Translations under genes and position numbers: made by a program
The notes under the pieces: model-generated
Database searches by the model: none
Seen by the model: only the letters and a program-made list of their open reading frames with translations
What the model was told of the DNA's origin: nothing
Assembly (NCBI GenBank): GCA_905236935.1
Contig: CAJOQL010000002.1
Location: forward strand, 1-8,639
Length of the DNA stretch: 8,639 nucleotides
Source of the DNA: an uncultured Bacilli bacterium
Lineage (GTDB): Bacteria > Bacillota_I > Bacilli_A > RF39 > UBA660
Direction of reading: 5' to 3'
Shown: positions 1 to 5,577 of the stretch, one piece after another
Layout: each line of letters begins with the position of its first letter
Position numbering within the stretch: position 1 is the first letter of the stretch

Positions 1-198
1 TATGTTCCAAAGCCTGGAGATATTATATTTTTTGATTGGGAAAATGATGGTAAAGCAAATCATGTTGGTATTGTTGAAAAAGTAGAAAATAATAAGGTTT
101 ATACAATAGAAGGCAATTCTACTAATGATACTTGTAAACAAAAAGAATATTATTTAAATAGTAAAGTAATTTATGGTTATGGTACCCCAGCATATTAG
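1..198 (+). CDS. CHAP-type peptidoglycan hydrolase, C-terminal fragment
   Basis: The window opens inside this gene; 65 residues remain before a TAG stop. The fragment begins at a PKPGDIIFFDW stretch, followed by DGKANHVGIVE, VYTIEGNS and a closing GYGTPAY. This is the usual second half of CHAP domains in Firmicutes cell-wall hydrolases: the catalytic His is in NHVGIV and the acidic/Asn partner in the EGNS segment. The catalytic Cys would lie upstream, outside the window. CHAP enzymes act outside the cell as amidases or endopeptidases on peptidoglycan, and the protein ends with the domain, so any signal peptide or binding domains must be upstream. NlpC/P60 is the main alternative, but the IEGN pattern favours CHAP. 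No clear terminator follows. Substrate and full length cannot be judged. Confidence 0.8.
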   Translation, partial: YVPKPGDIIFFDWENDGKANHVGIVEKVENNKVYTIEGNSTNDTCKQKEYYLNSKVIYGYGTPAY

Positions 199-228
199 TG
201 ATAAAATATGATACGATTCTGTCAATAA

Positions 229-276
229 ATAAGTTCTATACAGCATGATAGTGCATCGTTGTTAGGTAGTTGGTAA
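229..276 (+). pseudogene. Possible 3' remnant of a paralogue of the 4519-5268 gene
   Basis: Reading the frame that ends at TAA 274-276 gives SASLLGSW-stop at its end. The gene at 4519-5268 ends AVATWSGSW-stop. The last four codons (ggt agt tgg taa) are identical, and 20 of the last 24 bases match. The two codons before them differ by single changes that would turn Trp-Ser into Leu-Leu. The frame is closed by a stop at 226-228 and has no start of its own. The simplest reading is a broken copy of the same family, most of which has been lost. The match is short, so chance cannot be excluded. Confidence 0.4.
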
Positions 277-291
277 AAAACATGAATATAC

Positions 292-321
292 ATTGCGCTT
301 CTTTAGCGACATTATTCGCTA
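292..321. repeat. 30-bp repeated element, copy 1, with AGCGA/TCGCT hairpin
   Basis: The sequence reads attgcg, seven variable bases, then agcgacattattcgcta. The same arrangement with the same spacing occurs at 5992-6021, and 25 of 30 positions agree. The core is an inverted repeat, here TAGCGA / TCGCTA around CATTAT. In this copy an additional CGCT at 296-299 could pair with AGCG at 305-308, so two mutually exclusive stems are possible. Both copies lie upstream of a gene for a Sec-exported protein. It may be an operator, a leader RNA element or the footprint of a duplication; no T-tract follows, so a simple terminator is unlikely. Confidence 0.6.
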
Positions 322-419
322 TTTGATGAGCATACTTTTTCTTTGAAATATGGTAATTTTTAATTAGAAATATTTACTAGCATTTGCTTTACAACAATTA
401 TTTCTTAGGAAGGAGTATA

Positions 420-467
420 ATGAAAATAAATCTATCTCAAATTTGTTATAACTATTATTATCCTTAA
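420..467 (+). CDS. 15-codon ORF with strong ribosome binding site; leader peptide or gene remnant
   Basis: AGGAAGGAG at 407-415 precedes ATG 420, which opens MKINLSQICYNYYYP and then TAA. The ribosome binding site is as good as any in the window, so translation is plausible. The start region (GGAG, a few bases, TATAATGAAAATAAA) closely matches that of the 88-residue gene at 5719, which begins MKINNTND and carries CYY further in. That suggests the ORF is the severed 5' end of a paralogue rather than a designed leader. No regulatory role is visible. I have no family assignment. Confidence 0.35.
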   Translation: MKINLSQICYNYYYP

Positions 468-514
468 TATTAATAATGAAATGAAAAAGTAATGTTTTTC
501 TATTTATTAATAAA

Positions 515-531
515 TGTATCTTATTGATACA
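515..531. repeat. Inverted repeat TGTATC-N5-GATACA
   Basis: This is a perfect 6-bp inverted repeat around TTATT, lying 24 bases upstream of the AGGAGG of the caspase-like gene. It could be a regulator binding site or a weak leader hairpin. The second half overlaps a TTGATA -35-like hexamer, but no well-spaced -10 follows. Confidence 0.3.
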
Positions 532-573
532 ACAATTTTATTCATAAATAATATAGGAGGGAATGAAAAAATT

Positions 574-2061
574 ATGAAAAAATCTTTTTATGTTGTGGGT
601 GGTATACTACTTTCATTGTTAATAACTACCCCAAATGTTTTGGCATCTACAAAGGCTTATAGCGTTGGGTCAAAATATTCATCAACAGTTGATATATATG
701 AAAGTGATTTTAGACAAAATGTTATAAACGCCTCTGAAGGTTATTATCCGCATTCAACTTTAACAGCATCTTACTATACAAATAATCCTAATTATTCATA
801 CATAAATGGGACTAAATTAGGTGGATCTAGGGTCTGGTTTATTAATGGACATGCTAATTATAATGTGATTTTAACTGCCGCTAAAGATACAACTGAGTAT
901 AGAACTGGAATAGCTATATATACTAGTAATCCTTATAATTATACATCAAGTTCTCGTTTTAATAACAAGGTATTTAAATTAGTAGGGATAGGAAATCGTA
1001 GCTTTGCACCAACAAATATCGTAACCTTTGCTGGATGTTCATCAGATGCAGCTATTGATACAATGCCTTATAGTTGGTGCTCTGATAATACAGGATATGA
1101 TACAATTACAAAGAAAGCTAATACAAAAGGTTCTAAAGTTTCCGTTGGATTCATATGTGATATAACTTCTAGAATTGACGATGGGCCAAAGTGGTTAAAA
1201 AAATATAATTATTCATTAGGTGCTGGCAATTCAGTAAGTACTGCTATAAGTCAAGCCAATACTGCGTACCCAAACTCTGATTTGACTTGGTATGTTAATT
1301 TCCGTGGCAATGGCAATACATCAATTGGAACTACAAACACTAATTCTATTAATCCTTCATTGGAAAGTGTTGATGATTCTTATAATGAAACAAAAGTAAT
1401 TAATGCTAATATTGATATGAATGAATATGCTGAAGTAAGAATGAGTATAGATGATTTATATGAATCAATATCTAACAAAAAAATTGATACTATAGATTTA
1501 AAAAATATGAATACAATAATTTTAGAAGATCTTAAAAAATATGAAAATGAATTTAAACCTATTATAGAAGAAATAAAAATATATGATAAAGATTTTAATA
1601 TTAGTGATTATAAAGTTGTATATCGTATTATAGGTGAAAATGAAGGTTTTGGATACATAAACTTTATTTACTATATTGATGGAAAAATTGAGACCAATAA
1701 AGTATACAGTGCCTCTATAAATAATTATTTAGTAACTTCTATTAATCTAGCTGGTGTTAAAAAAACAAATATAAATAAAATAAATATAATTAATAAAACA
1801 GATTTAACAAACAGAATAAATACTTTTGAAAAAAACAAGTTAAATAATATTCTTAATTTAAATAATATAAAATTCAAAAAATCAAATAATCTTCTAAAAG
1901 ATAATATGGTTAATATTGAAGCTTTTGATAGTAATGTAAGAAAGATTGTAGAAAAGTATTATTATAACTATAATGATAGCCAGTTACAATATAAATTGTT
2001 TTTGCATACAGGATTTCAAGGCGATGTTAAAGATGTTGAAGAATACATAATTAATTTATAA
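574..2061 (+). CDS. Secreted caspase/gingipain-like (clan CD) cysteine peptidase candidate
   Basis: The start at ATG 574 gives 495 residues. An in-frame ATG at 514 would add 20 residues ahead of the signal peptide and lacks a ribosome binding site, whereas AGGAGG lies at 555-560. Residues 1-24 form a Sec signal peptide with a VLA/ST cleavage site. The region around residues 85-250 resembles clan CD peptidase folds: a hydrophobic strand ending in NGHA (His93), a second strand IVTFAGC (Cys155), then VSVGF (189-193) and a helix pattern, W207 to GNSVSTAISQA, typical of the end of caspase/CHAT-like domains. From this I infer a surface or secreted cysteine endopeptidase; its substrate is unknown. 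The C-terminal half (about 280-495) is not a known catalytic domain, but residues 345-390 and 455-480 match the product of the next gene. A hairpin at 2143-2172 follows. It could instead be an inactive adhesin with this fold. Confidence 0.6.
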   Translation: MKKSFYVVGGILLSLLITTPNVLASTKAYSVGSKYSSTVDIYESDFRQNVINASEGYYPHSTLTASYYTNNPNYSYINGTKLGGSRVWFINGHANYNVILTAAKDTTEYRTGIAIYTSNPYNYTSSSRFNNKVFKLVGIGNRSFAPTNIVTFAGCSSDAAIDTMPYSWCSDNTGYDTITKKANTKGSKVSVGFICDITSRIDDGPKWLKKYNYSLGAGNSVSTAISQANTAYPNSDLTWYVNFRGNGNTSIGTTNTNSINPSLESVDDSYNETKVINANIDMNEYAEVRMSIDDLYESISNKKIDTIDLKNMNTIILEDLKKYENEFKPIIEEIKIYDKDFNISDYKVVYRIIGENEGFGYINFIYYIDGKIETNKVYSASINNYLVTSINLAGVKKTNINKINIINKTDLTNRINTFEKNKLNNILNLNNIKFKKSNNLLKDNMVNIEAFDSNVRKIVEKYYYNYNDSQLQYKLFLHTGFQGDVKDVEEYIINL

Positions 2062-2142
2062 AAATGTGTAATGGTTTATTACCTTATAAAATGTATCAAA
2101 AAATGCTATTAATTAAATAAAAAAATTTATTGTAAGTTACGT

Positions 2143-2172
2143 ATTAAAGTGAACCATTTGGTTCACTTTAAT
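2143..2172 (+). terminator. Perfect hairpin after the caspase-like gene
   Basis: ATTAAAGTGAACC and GGTTCACTTTAAT form a 13-bp perfect stem around the tetraloop ATTT. It is 81 bases past the stop codon at 2061. The 3' arm is T-rich but no long T-run follows, so it may be a bidirectional terminator or, being so symmetric, a regulator binding site. Its 3' arm also forms the start of the tandem repeat that follows. Confidence 0.55.
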
Positions 2173-2208
2173 TAACATCGTAAATAACTTTAATTAACAT
2201 CGTAAATA
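2165..2208. repeat. Two exact tandem copies of a 22-bp unit
   Basis: Positions 2165-2186 are repeated exactly at 2187-2208, each unit reading ACTTTAATTAAC followed by ATCGTAAATA. The first unit overlaps the 3' arm of the preceding hairpin. It looks like a recent slippage duplication, so its copy number may vary between strains. The repeat lies in the upstream region of the next gene. Confidence 0.9.
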
Positions 2209-2215
2209 ACACCAT

Positions 2216-2316
2216 ACTAATTATTAATTAGTTATGCTATACTATATATAGTTCTAATAATATATATAATTAGATATTATTTGAAATTATTGTTTTTAAA
2301 AATTACTATATAGTAA
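2216..2316 (+). promoter_or_regulatory. Upstream region with three ACTA...TAGT palindromes and promoter candidates
   Basis: Three palindromes share ACTA/TAGT ends: 2216-2232 (ACTAATTA-T-TAATTAGT), 2241-2252 (ACTATATATAGT, perfect) and 2303-2316 (TTACTATATAGTAA, perfect). An extended -10 element, TGCTATACT, lies at 2235-2243. A second candidate promoter pairs TTGAAA (2281-2286) with TACTAT (2304-2309) at 17-bp spacing, and its -10 lies inside the third palindrome. The arrangement fits a repressor or activator acting on the gene at 2330. In AT-rich DNA single palindromes are cheap; three sharing ends are less so. Confidence 0.4.
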
Positions 2317-2329
2317 AAAAGGAGTTAAG

Positions 2330-3397
2330 ATGAAAAAAACAGTTTTATTTTTAATCATATTGATAGTATCAATGTTGATTTGTCAATTTATTTTTTTTAA
2401 GATTATAAAAAATAAAAATTGTAGTATAAACAATAATGACAATACGTATTATCAAATAGAAGAAGAAACAAACATTGATGATAAAAAAGAATTATTAAAA
2501 ATTCAGCACTGGGAAGATACATATATAGACTCACCTGAGGCAGAAGTTAAAACAATTAATTCTAACTATATAGTTGATACGAATAAATATGTAGAAACTT
2601 TAATAAAAACTTATGAAAACGATTCAAAAGTGGAAGAATTAGTTACTATAATAAGAAATAATTTTAATACTATCATTTCAAACAAATGGAAATATTATAT
2701 ACATTATTATGATAAAGATAAGAAATTTGGAACAATAACATTTATTTATTTTATTAATAATATTATAGGTACTAATCGTGCAATTCATTTTATTATTGAT
2801 AATGGTATAATTGATAAAATTTCTTATTCTTATTTAAATGAATATCTTGACGAAGAAGAATTATTATATAGTTATAATTACTTCATTAATCATTTTATAC
2901 AAGAAAGAGGAGTAATTGATAGATTTAAAAATTACTATACTATTGTTAAAGATGAATTTTATTATAATTATAATTTTAAAAATAAAAAACTAAAATATAC
3001 ATATCAAATTTTTTATAGATACCCAGCTGGCGCGATTGATAACGATTGGGGAACTGAAATATATATTGAACCAAAGATTATTGAAGATTTTATAAAAACT
3101 TATAAAATCATAGTTAATGATAGTAAAAGTGGAAGAGTTAAAAATACTATTACAAATAAAAAAACAATTAGAGAATTAACAAAAATATTATCTAGAACAT
3201 TACCAATGGGAGATGGTGAAAAGCTAGCAGATGTTATTAATAGTAATTGGGAACTAATATTGTATGACAAAAATGATGTTTTAATTGATACTCTATATGT
3301 TTGGAATGATGGAAAACTTGGCTTTAATAATTCTAGAGATGAATTTTTAAAAGACAATTATTACTTAGAGTTAGTAAGCATTATTAACTCTAAGTAA
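2330..3397 (+). CDS. Membrane-anchored exported protein of unknown function
   Basis: There are 355 residues; ATG 2330 follows AAGGAG at 2319-2323 (AAAAAAGGAG run). Residues 4-26 are one strongly hydrophobic helix. A Cys at 18 sits in MLIC, a poor lipobox, so I call it an N-terminal anchor rather than a lipoprotein signal. The rest should face outward. Residues 119-165 align without gaps to residues 345-391 of the caspase-like protein, with FGTITFIYFINNIIGTN against FGYINFIYYIDGKIETN, and YYNYN (211-215) matches its YYNYN at 463-467. The last 100 residues form a separate segment (ITNKKTIRELTKIL, then WELILYDKNDVLIDTLYVWNDGK) of a kind common in small Firmicutes exported proteins, with no function I can name. 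A hairpin spans its stop codon. It may bind or regulate the neighbouring peptidase, but this is inference. Confidence 0.8.
   Translation: MKKTVLFLIILIVSMLICQFIFFKIIKNKNCSINNNDNTYYQIEEETNIDDKKELLKIQHWEDTYIDSPEAEVKTINSNYIVDTNKYVETLIKTYENDSKVEELVTIIRNNFNTIISNKWKYYIHYYDKDKKFGTITFIYFINNIIGTNRAIHFIIDNGIIDKISYSYLNEYLDEEELLYSYNYFINHFIQERGVIDRFKNYYTIVKDEFYYNYNFKNKKLKYTYQIFYRYPAGAIDNDWGTEIYIEPKIIEDFIKTYKIIVNDSKSGRVKNTITNKKTIRELTKILSRTLPMGDGEKLADVINSNWELILYDKNDVLIDTLYVWNDGKLGFNNSRDEFLKDNYYLELVSIINSK
3361..3397 (+). terminator. 13-bp hairpin spanning the stop codon of the 2330 gene
   Basis: TTACTTAGAGTTA (3361-3373) pairs perfectly with TAACTCTAAGTAA (3385-3397) around an 11-base loop. The 3' arm ends exactly at the TAA stop. 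No T-run follows on the plus strand, so termination is likely but not certain. It may instead protect the mRNA end. Confidence 0.5.
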
Positions 3398-3701
3398 AAG
3401 TATTATAATAATCGCAAAAAATATACAATTTAATTAATGAAATACTATCAGTTCAATTTTACCAACCTTCATATGTGGATTCACTTGATTTTAAATAAAT
3501 GGATAATTCCAATTGCGTAATAACAAAAATAAGTGCTTTTATTACTTAAGCATATCTTACAATATAGCTATGATTTATAATTAGCAATAGAAATTATTAT
3601 ATTAAATAATTTATTTATGTGAATTGGTTTCACATTTTTTAATTGATTTATTCTTTCAATATATAAATAAATATTATATAATATCAAGCGAGTGAGGTAG
3701 T
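3398..3701. other. Spacer upstream of the membrane-anchored regulator gene
   Basis: No intact gene is present. One frame stays open from 3412 to TAA 3496-3498 with a protein-like composition but no start or ribosome binding site, so it may be a gene scrap. A weak inverted repeat GTAATAA / TTATTAC lies at 3517-3545 and a better one at 3617-3635. A TATAAT -10 candidate is at 3677-3682, with only a poor -35 (TTTCAA 3654-3659, spacing 17). The ribosome binding site for the next gene is GTGAGGT at 3692-3698. Confidence 0.5.
3617..3640 (+). promoter_or_regulatory. Inverted repeat ATGTGAA-N5-TTCACAT followed by a T-run
   Basis: Seven perfect base pairs surround TTGGT, with six T residues (3635-3640) overlapping the end of the 3' arm. 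The shape allows a weak intrinsic terminator. Its position, some 40 bp before the -10 candidate of the regulator gene at 3702, equally allows an operator, for example for autoregulation by that XRE protein. It shares GTGAA...TTCAC ends with the hairpin at 2143-2172, although the spacing differs. Confidence 0.4.
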
Positions 3702-4427
3702 ATGGACTTAAACAAAATAGGGAGTTTTATTGCTAAAAAAAGAAAAGAAAAAAATTTGACTCAAGAAGAACTTGGAAAGTTAATAAATGTTGATAGACGA
3801 ACAATATCAAAATGGGAAACTGGTGTTTATGCCCCTGATATATCTGTTTTAGATATTTTGGCAAAAAGTCTTGGAGTATCAGTTAATGATATTTTACGTG
3901 GTAAAAAAGAAGAAAACAATAATGATAATAATTCTCCTACTATTGCAACAATAAAATATTATAATGATAAGTATAAATATAAAATAACAATTATATTTAT
4001 AACTATTATTATTACAATACTATCAGTTTTTTTAATTTTTTATAACTATAAAACTAAAAATGAGTATAAAATTTATTCTTTAAAATCCAACGATGATAGA
4101 TTTGATATATTGGGGACATTAATATATAATTCATATAATGTAATGATATTAATTGACAATATAAATTATAATGATGTATACATTGGAACTAATAAAGAAA
4201 TAAAAAGTAAAGCAATATCTTTATTACTGTATTTGAATGATGAATTCATTGAGGAAAAAGGAATAGATAATGATGAAAATGTAATAATTAGTGAGTTATT
4301 AAATAATATAAGTTTTTCTTATAAAAATAATCGTAATTGTAATGAAGATTTAAATGTTAAATTAGTTTTAAAATATTATGATGATCAAGAAGAGATAATT
4401 ATAGAAATGCCTTTAAATAGATATTAG
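3702..4427 (+). CDS. Membrane-anchored XRE-family transcriptional regulator
   Basis: There are 241 residues. Residues 1-65 are a textbook XRE/HTH_3 domain: FIAKKRKEKNLTQEELGKL, the turn NVDRRTISKWETG as recognition region, then PDISVLDILAKSLGVSVNDIL. A polar linker rich in Asn/Lys (67-92) leads to one transmembrane helix at about 94-116, and about 125 residues then lie outside the membrane. The extracytoplasmic part has no family I recognise. The layout (cytoplasmic DNA-binding domain, one helix, outer sensor-like domain) is well known in low-GC Gram-positives and suggests that an outside cue alters DNA binding. The secreted-protein gene just downstream (4519) and the gene upstream (2330) are plausible targets, but nothing in the sequence proves it. 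The 3' end of the gene is folded into a long hairpin that includes its TAG stop. Confidence 0.85.
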   Translation: MDLNKIGSFIAKKRKEKNLTQEELGKLINVDRRTISKWETGVYAPDISVLDILAKSLGVSVNDILRGKKEENNNDNNSPTIATIKYYNDKYKYKITIIFITIIITILSVFLIFYNYKTKNEYKIYSLKSNDDRFDILGTLIYNSYNVMILIDNINYNDVYIGTNKEIKSKAISLLLYLNDEFIEEKGIDNDENVIISELLNNISFSYKNNRNCNEDLNVKLVLKYYDDQEEIIIEMPLNRY

Positions 4428-4456
4428 TCGCTAAATAAGCGACTAATATCTATTTA
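4414..4456 (+). terminator. 19-bp perfect hairpin spanning the regulator's stop codon
   Basis: TAAATAGATATTAGTCGCT (4414-4432) pairs perfectly with its complement at 4438-4456 around the loop AAATA. The TAG stop at 4425-4427 is inside the 5' arm. This is the longest perfect stem in the window. The T-rich end of the 3' arm (CTATTTA) is the only tract. It probably separates this gene from the next in both directions. Confidence 0.7.
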
Positions 4457-4518
4457 TAAGTGCTTATATTATTATAGCATCTATAGTAATCTTAAAATAG
4501 AAAGGAGAAAAAGCAAAT

Positions 4519-5268
4519 TTGAAAAAGTTATTATTTATTATTGGAGGAATTATTTCTATATTTCCATGTTTAGTTTTTGCAGATAATAGTAATAATGAAG
4601 ACTTTGTTACTGAAACAAAATATTATAAGACAATAACATATAATTATGGTTTTAGTGATACTAATTCTATAGTATATAATCCGCTTGAGAACAATTATAG
4701 TTATACTCAAGAAATAACTGAAGATGAGTATAATTCTGTACTACCTACATTAGATAATATATTGTTGAGAGGAAATGGATACACTGAAACAACATATAAA
4801 AAGATGACTACATCAATATCTGCAAATGGATCAAAATATAAGTATCAAGTTGTATTAAATTGGAAATTAATGCCAGCCACTAGAAGTTATGATATTATAG
4901 GAATTGGCCATTATCAAAGTGTTAGATTAAGTGGCAATGCCAACTTTTTATTAACTTACGATAATCAAACATCTTCATCTGCATCTATATATACTTCTTC
5001 TACAGGAACTACTGCTACATTTCAACTTCCCACAGGAAGCATTAGTTCATTAAGTGCAAAATTATATTTTAATGTAGAAAAGAATGTTAATGCGACTATA
5101 TTAACTCAAAAGGCATTTGGCGATTATGCACATGCCACAAGTGCAATAAGCTTAACAAATGCTAAAAAGCATACTATTGGAACAAATGGTATAGTTCATG
5201 AAAGCTCAGTTTCTAGTTATTTTGATACAATGTCAACTGCTGTTGCAACATGGTCAGGTAGTTGGTAA
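4519..5268 (+). CDS. Secreted beta-rich protein of unknown function, TTG start
   Basis: The product is 249 residues, starting at TTG 4519 behind AAAGGAG (4501-4507, 11 bases away). No ATG fits, and the TTG opens directly into a good Sec signal peptide, MKKLLFIIGGIISIFPCLVFA, cleaved before DNSN. The mature protein has no Cys and is rich in Ser, Thr, Tyr and Asn. A segment of ITEDEYN type sits near residue 66. It is followed by TTYKKMTTSI, YQVVLNWKLMPATRSYDIIGIG (108-130), FNVEKN (184-189), AFGDYAHATSAISL (199-212) and a closing ATWSGSW. I recall similar conserved blocks in uncharacterised secreted proteins of Clostridia and Bacilli, but no function. A hairpin before the gene and one after it isolate it as a single unit. 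The last codons recur as a remnant near 250-276. Confidence 0.8.
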   Translation: MKKLLFIIGGIISIFPCLVFADNSNNEDFVTETKYYKTITYNYGFSDTNSIVYNPLENNYSYTQEITEDEYNSVLPTLDNILLRGNGYTETTYKKMTTSISANGSKYKYQVVLNWKLMPATRSYDIIGIGHYQSVRLSGNANFLLTYDNQTSSSASIYTSSTGTTATFQLPTGSISSLSAKLYFNVEKNVNATILTQKAFGDYAHATSAISLTNAKKHTIGTNGIVHESSVSSYFDTMSTAVATWSGSW

Positions 5269-5271
5269 TTG

Positions 5272-5315
5272 AAAAATAAAATAAGTATCAGTGTGAAATA
5301 CTTATTTTATTTTTT
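5272..5315. terminator. Bidirectional terminator between convergent genes
   Basis: AAAAATAAAATAAGTAT (5272-5288) pairs perfectly over 17 bp with 5298-5314 around the loop CAGTGTGAA, and the 3' arm ends in T-rich sequence on both strands. It begins four bases after the TAA of the plus-strand gene. The 3' arm overlaps the last codons and stop (5302-5304) of the minus-strand regulator gene, so it should terminate both transcripts. Confidence 0.8.
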
Positions 5316-5577
5316 CATCAATTCTTGAAAAATTTGTAATATGCTTTGCATCAAATTTTATTAAGTCACTTGCAGTAATATTTAATGAAGCATCAAAAAT
5401 ATTTAAGTTATTTGCAATTTTATCCAACATATCAATAGTTGGTTTTCTTTTGCAATTTTCTAACTGATTTATATATACAATATTACTTCCAATAATTTCA
5501 GCAAATTTTTCTTGAGATAAATTATAAATCTTACGATAAAATTTCAAATTAATTGATAATATTTCCTTACTATTCAT
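5302..5577 (-). CDS. Small XRE-family DNA-binding regulator
   Basis: There are 91 residues on the minus strand; the ATG at 5577 is preceded by AGGAGA (5583-5588), five bases away. Residues 8-60 form an XRE/HTH_3 domain: NLKFYRKIYNLSQEKFAEIIG, then SNIVYINQLENCKRKPTIDMLDKIANNLNI. The turn-recognition helices are about 21-40. The last 30 residues (ITASDLIKFDAKHITNFSRIDEKIK) are too short for a sensor domain and may mediate dimer contacts. The gene diverges from the 88-residue gene at 5719 across 141 bp, the usual setting for a regulator controlling itself and its neighbour. No symmetric operator stands out in that gap. Its stop codon lies in the terminator shared with the 4519 gene. The Sec-protein operon at 6106 is another possible target. 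Confidence 0.85.
   Translation of the reverse strand: MNSKEILSINLKFYRKIYNLSQEKFAEIIGSNIVYINQLENCKRKPTIDMLDKIANNLNIFDASLNITASDLIKFDAKHITNFSRIDEKIK

Larger units (their letters stand above)
199..573. other. Gene-poor spacer with remnants and a repeated element
   Basis: There is no intact gene of normal size here. In order, it holds a decayed stretch ending in the same codons as the gene at 4519-5268 (around 229-276), a 30-bp element that recurs at 5992-6021, a 15-codon ORF with a strong ribosome binding site (420-467), a 6-bp inverted repeat (515-531), and the ribosome binding site of the next gene. Promoter-like hexamers such as TTGTTA (443-448) with TAATAT (465-470) can be found, but in DNA this AT-rich they are weak evidence. 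Confidence 0.7.

Noticed and set aside
514..573. In-frame upstream ATG extending the caspase-like protein by 20 residues
   Set aside because: The extension would precede a complete signal peptide, has no ribosome binding site, and runs through the AGGAGG that serves ATG 574.
2064..2120. 18-codon ORF right after the caspase-like gene (MCNGLLPYKMYQKMLLIK)
   Set aside because: No ribosome binding site precedes the ATG, and it lies in the untranslated tail ahead of the hairpin.
2330..2400. Lipoprotein signal for the 2330 product (Cys18 in MLIC)
   Set aside because: The residue before Cys is Ile rather than Gly/Ala/Ser, and the hydrophobic stretch continues past the Cys, which fits a membrane anchor better.
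3100..3357. 85-codon open frame on the minus strand
   Set aside because: It lies wholly inside the 2330-3397 gene antisense, with no ribosome binding site, and its low-complexity Ser/Leu composition is a mirror of the plus-strand codons.
3437..3520. 27-codon ORF MKYYQFNFTNLHMWIHLILN and on
   Set aside because: There is no ribosome binding site, and the alternative frame over the same bases looks at least as protein-like; neither is supported as a gene.
3517..3545. GTAATAA / TTATTAC inverted repeat as a terminator
   Set aside because: It is an AT-only 7-bp stem with a 15-base loop and no T-run, expected by chance at this composition.
4456..4467. ATAAGTGCTTAT near-palindrome, with similar AAGTGCTT words at 3531 and in the 6075-6090 area
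   Set aside because: The words are short, the contexts differ, and spacing to genes is inconsistent; there is no basis for a shared site.
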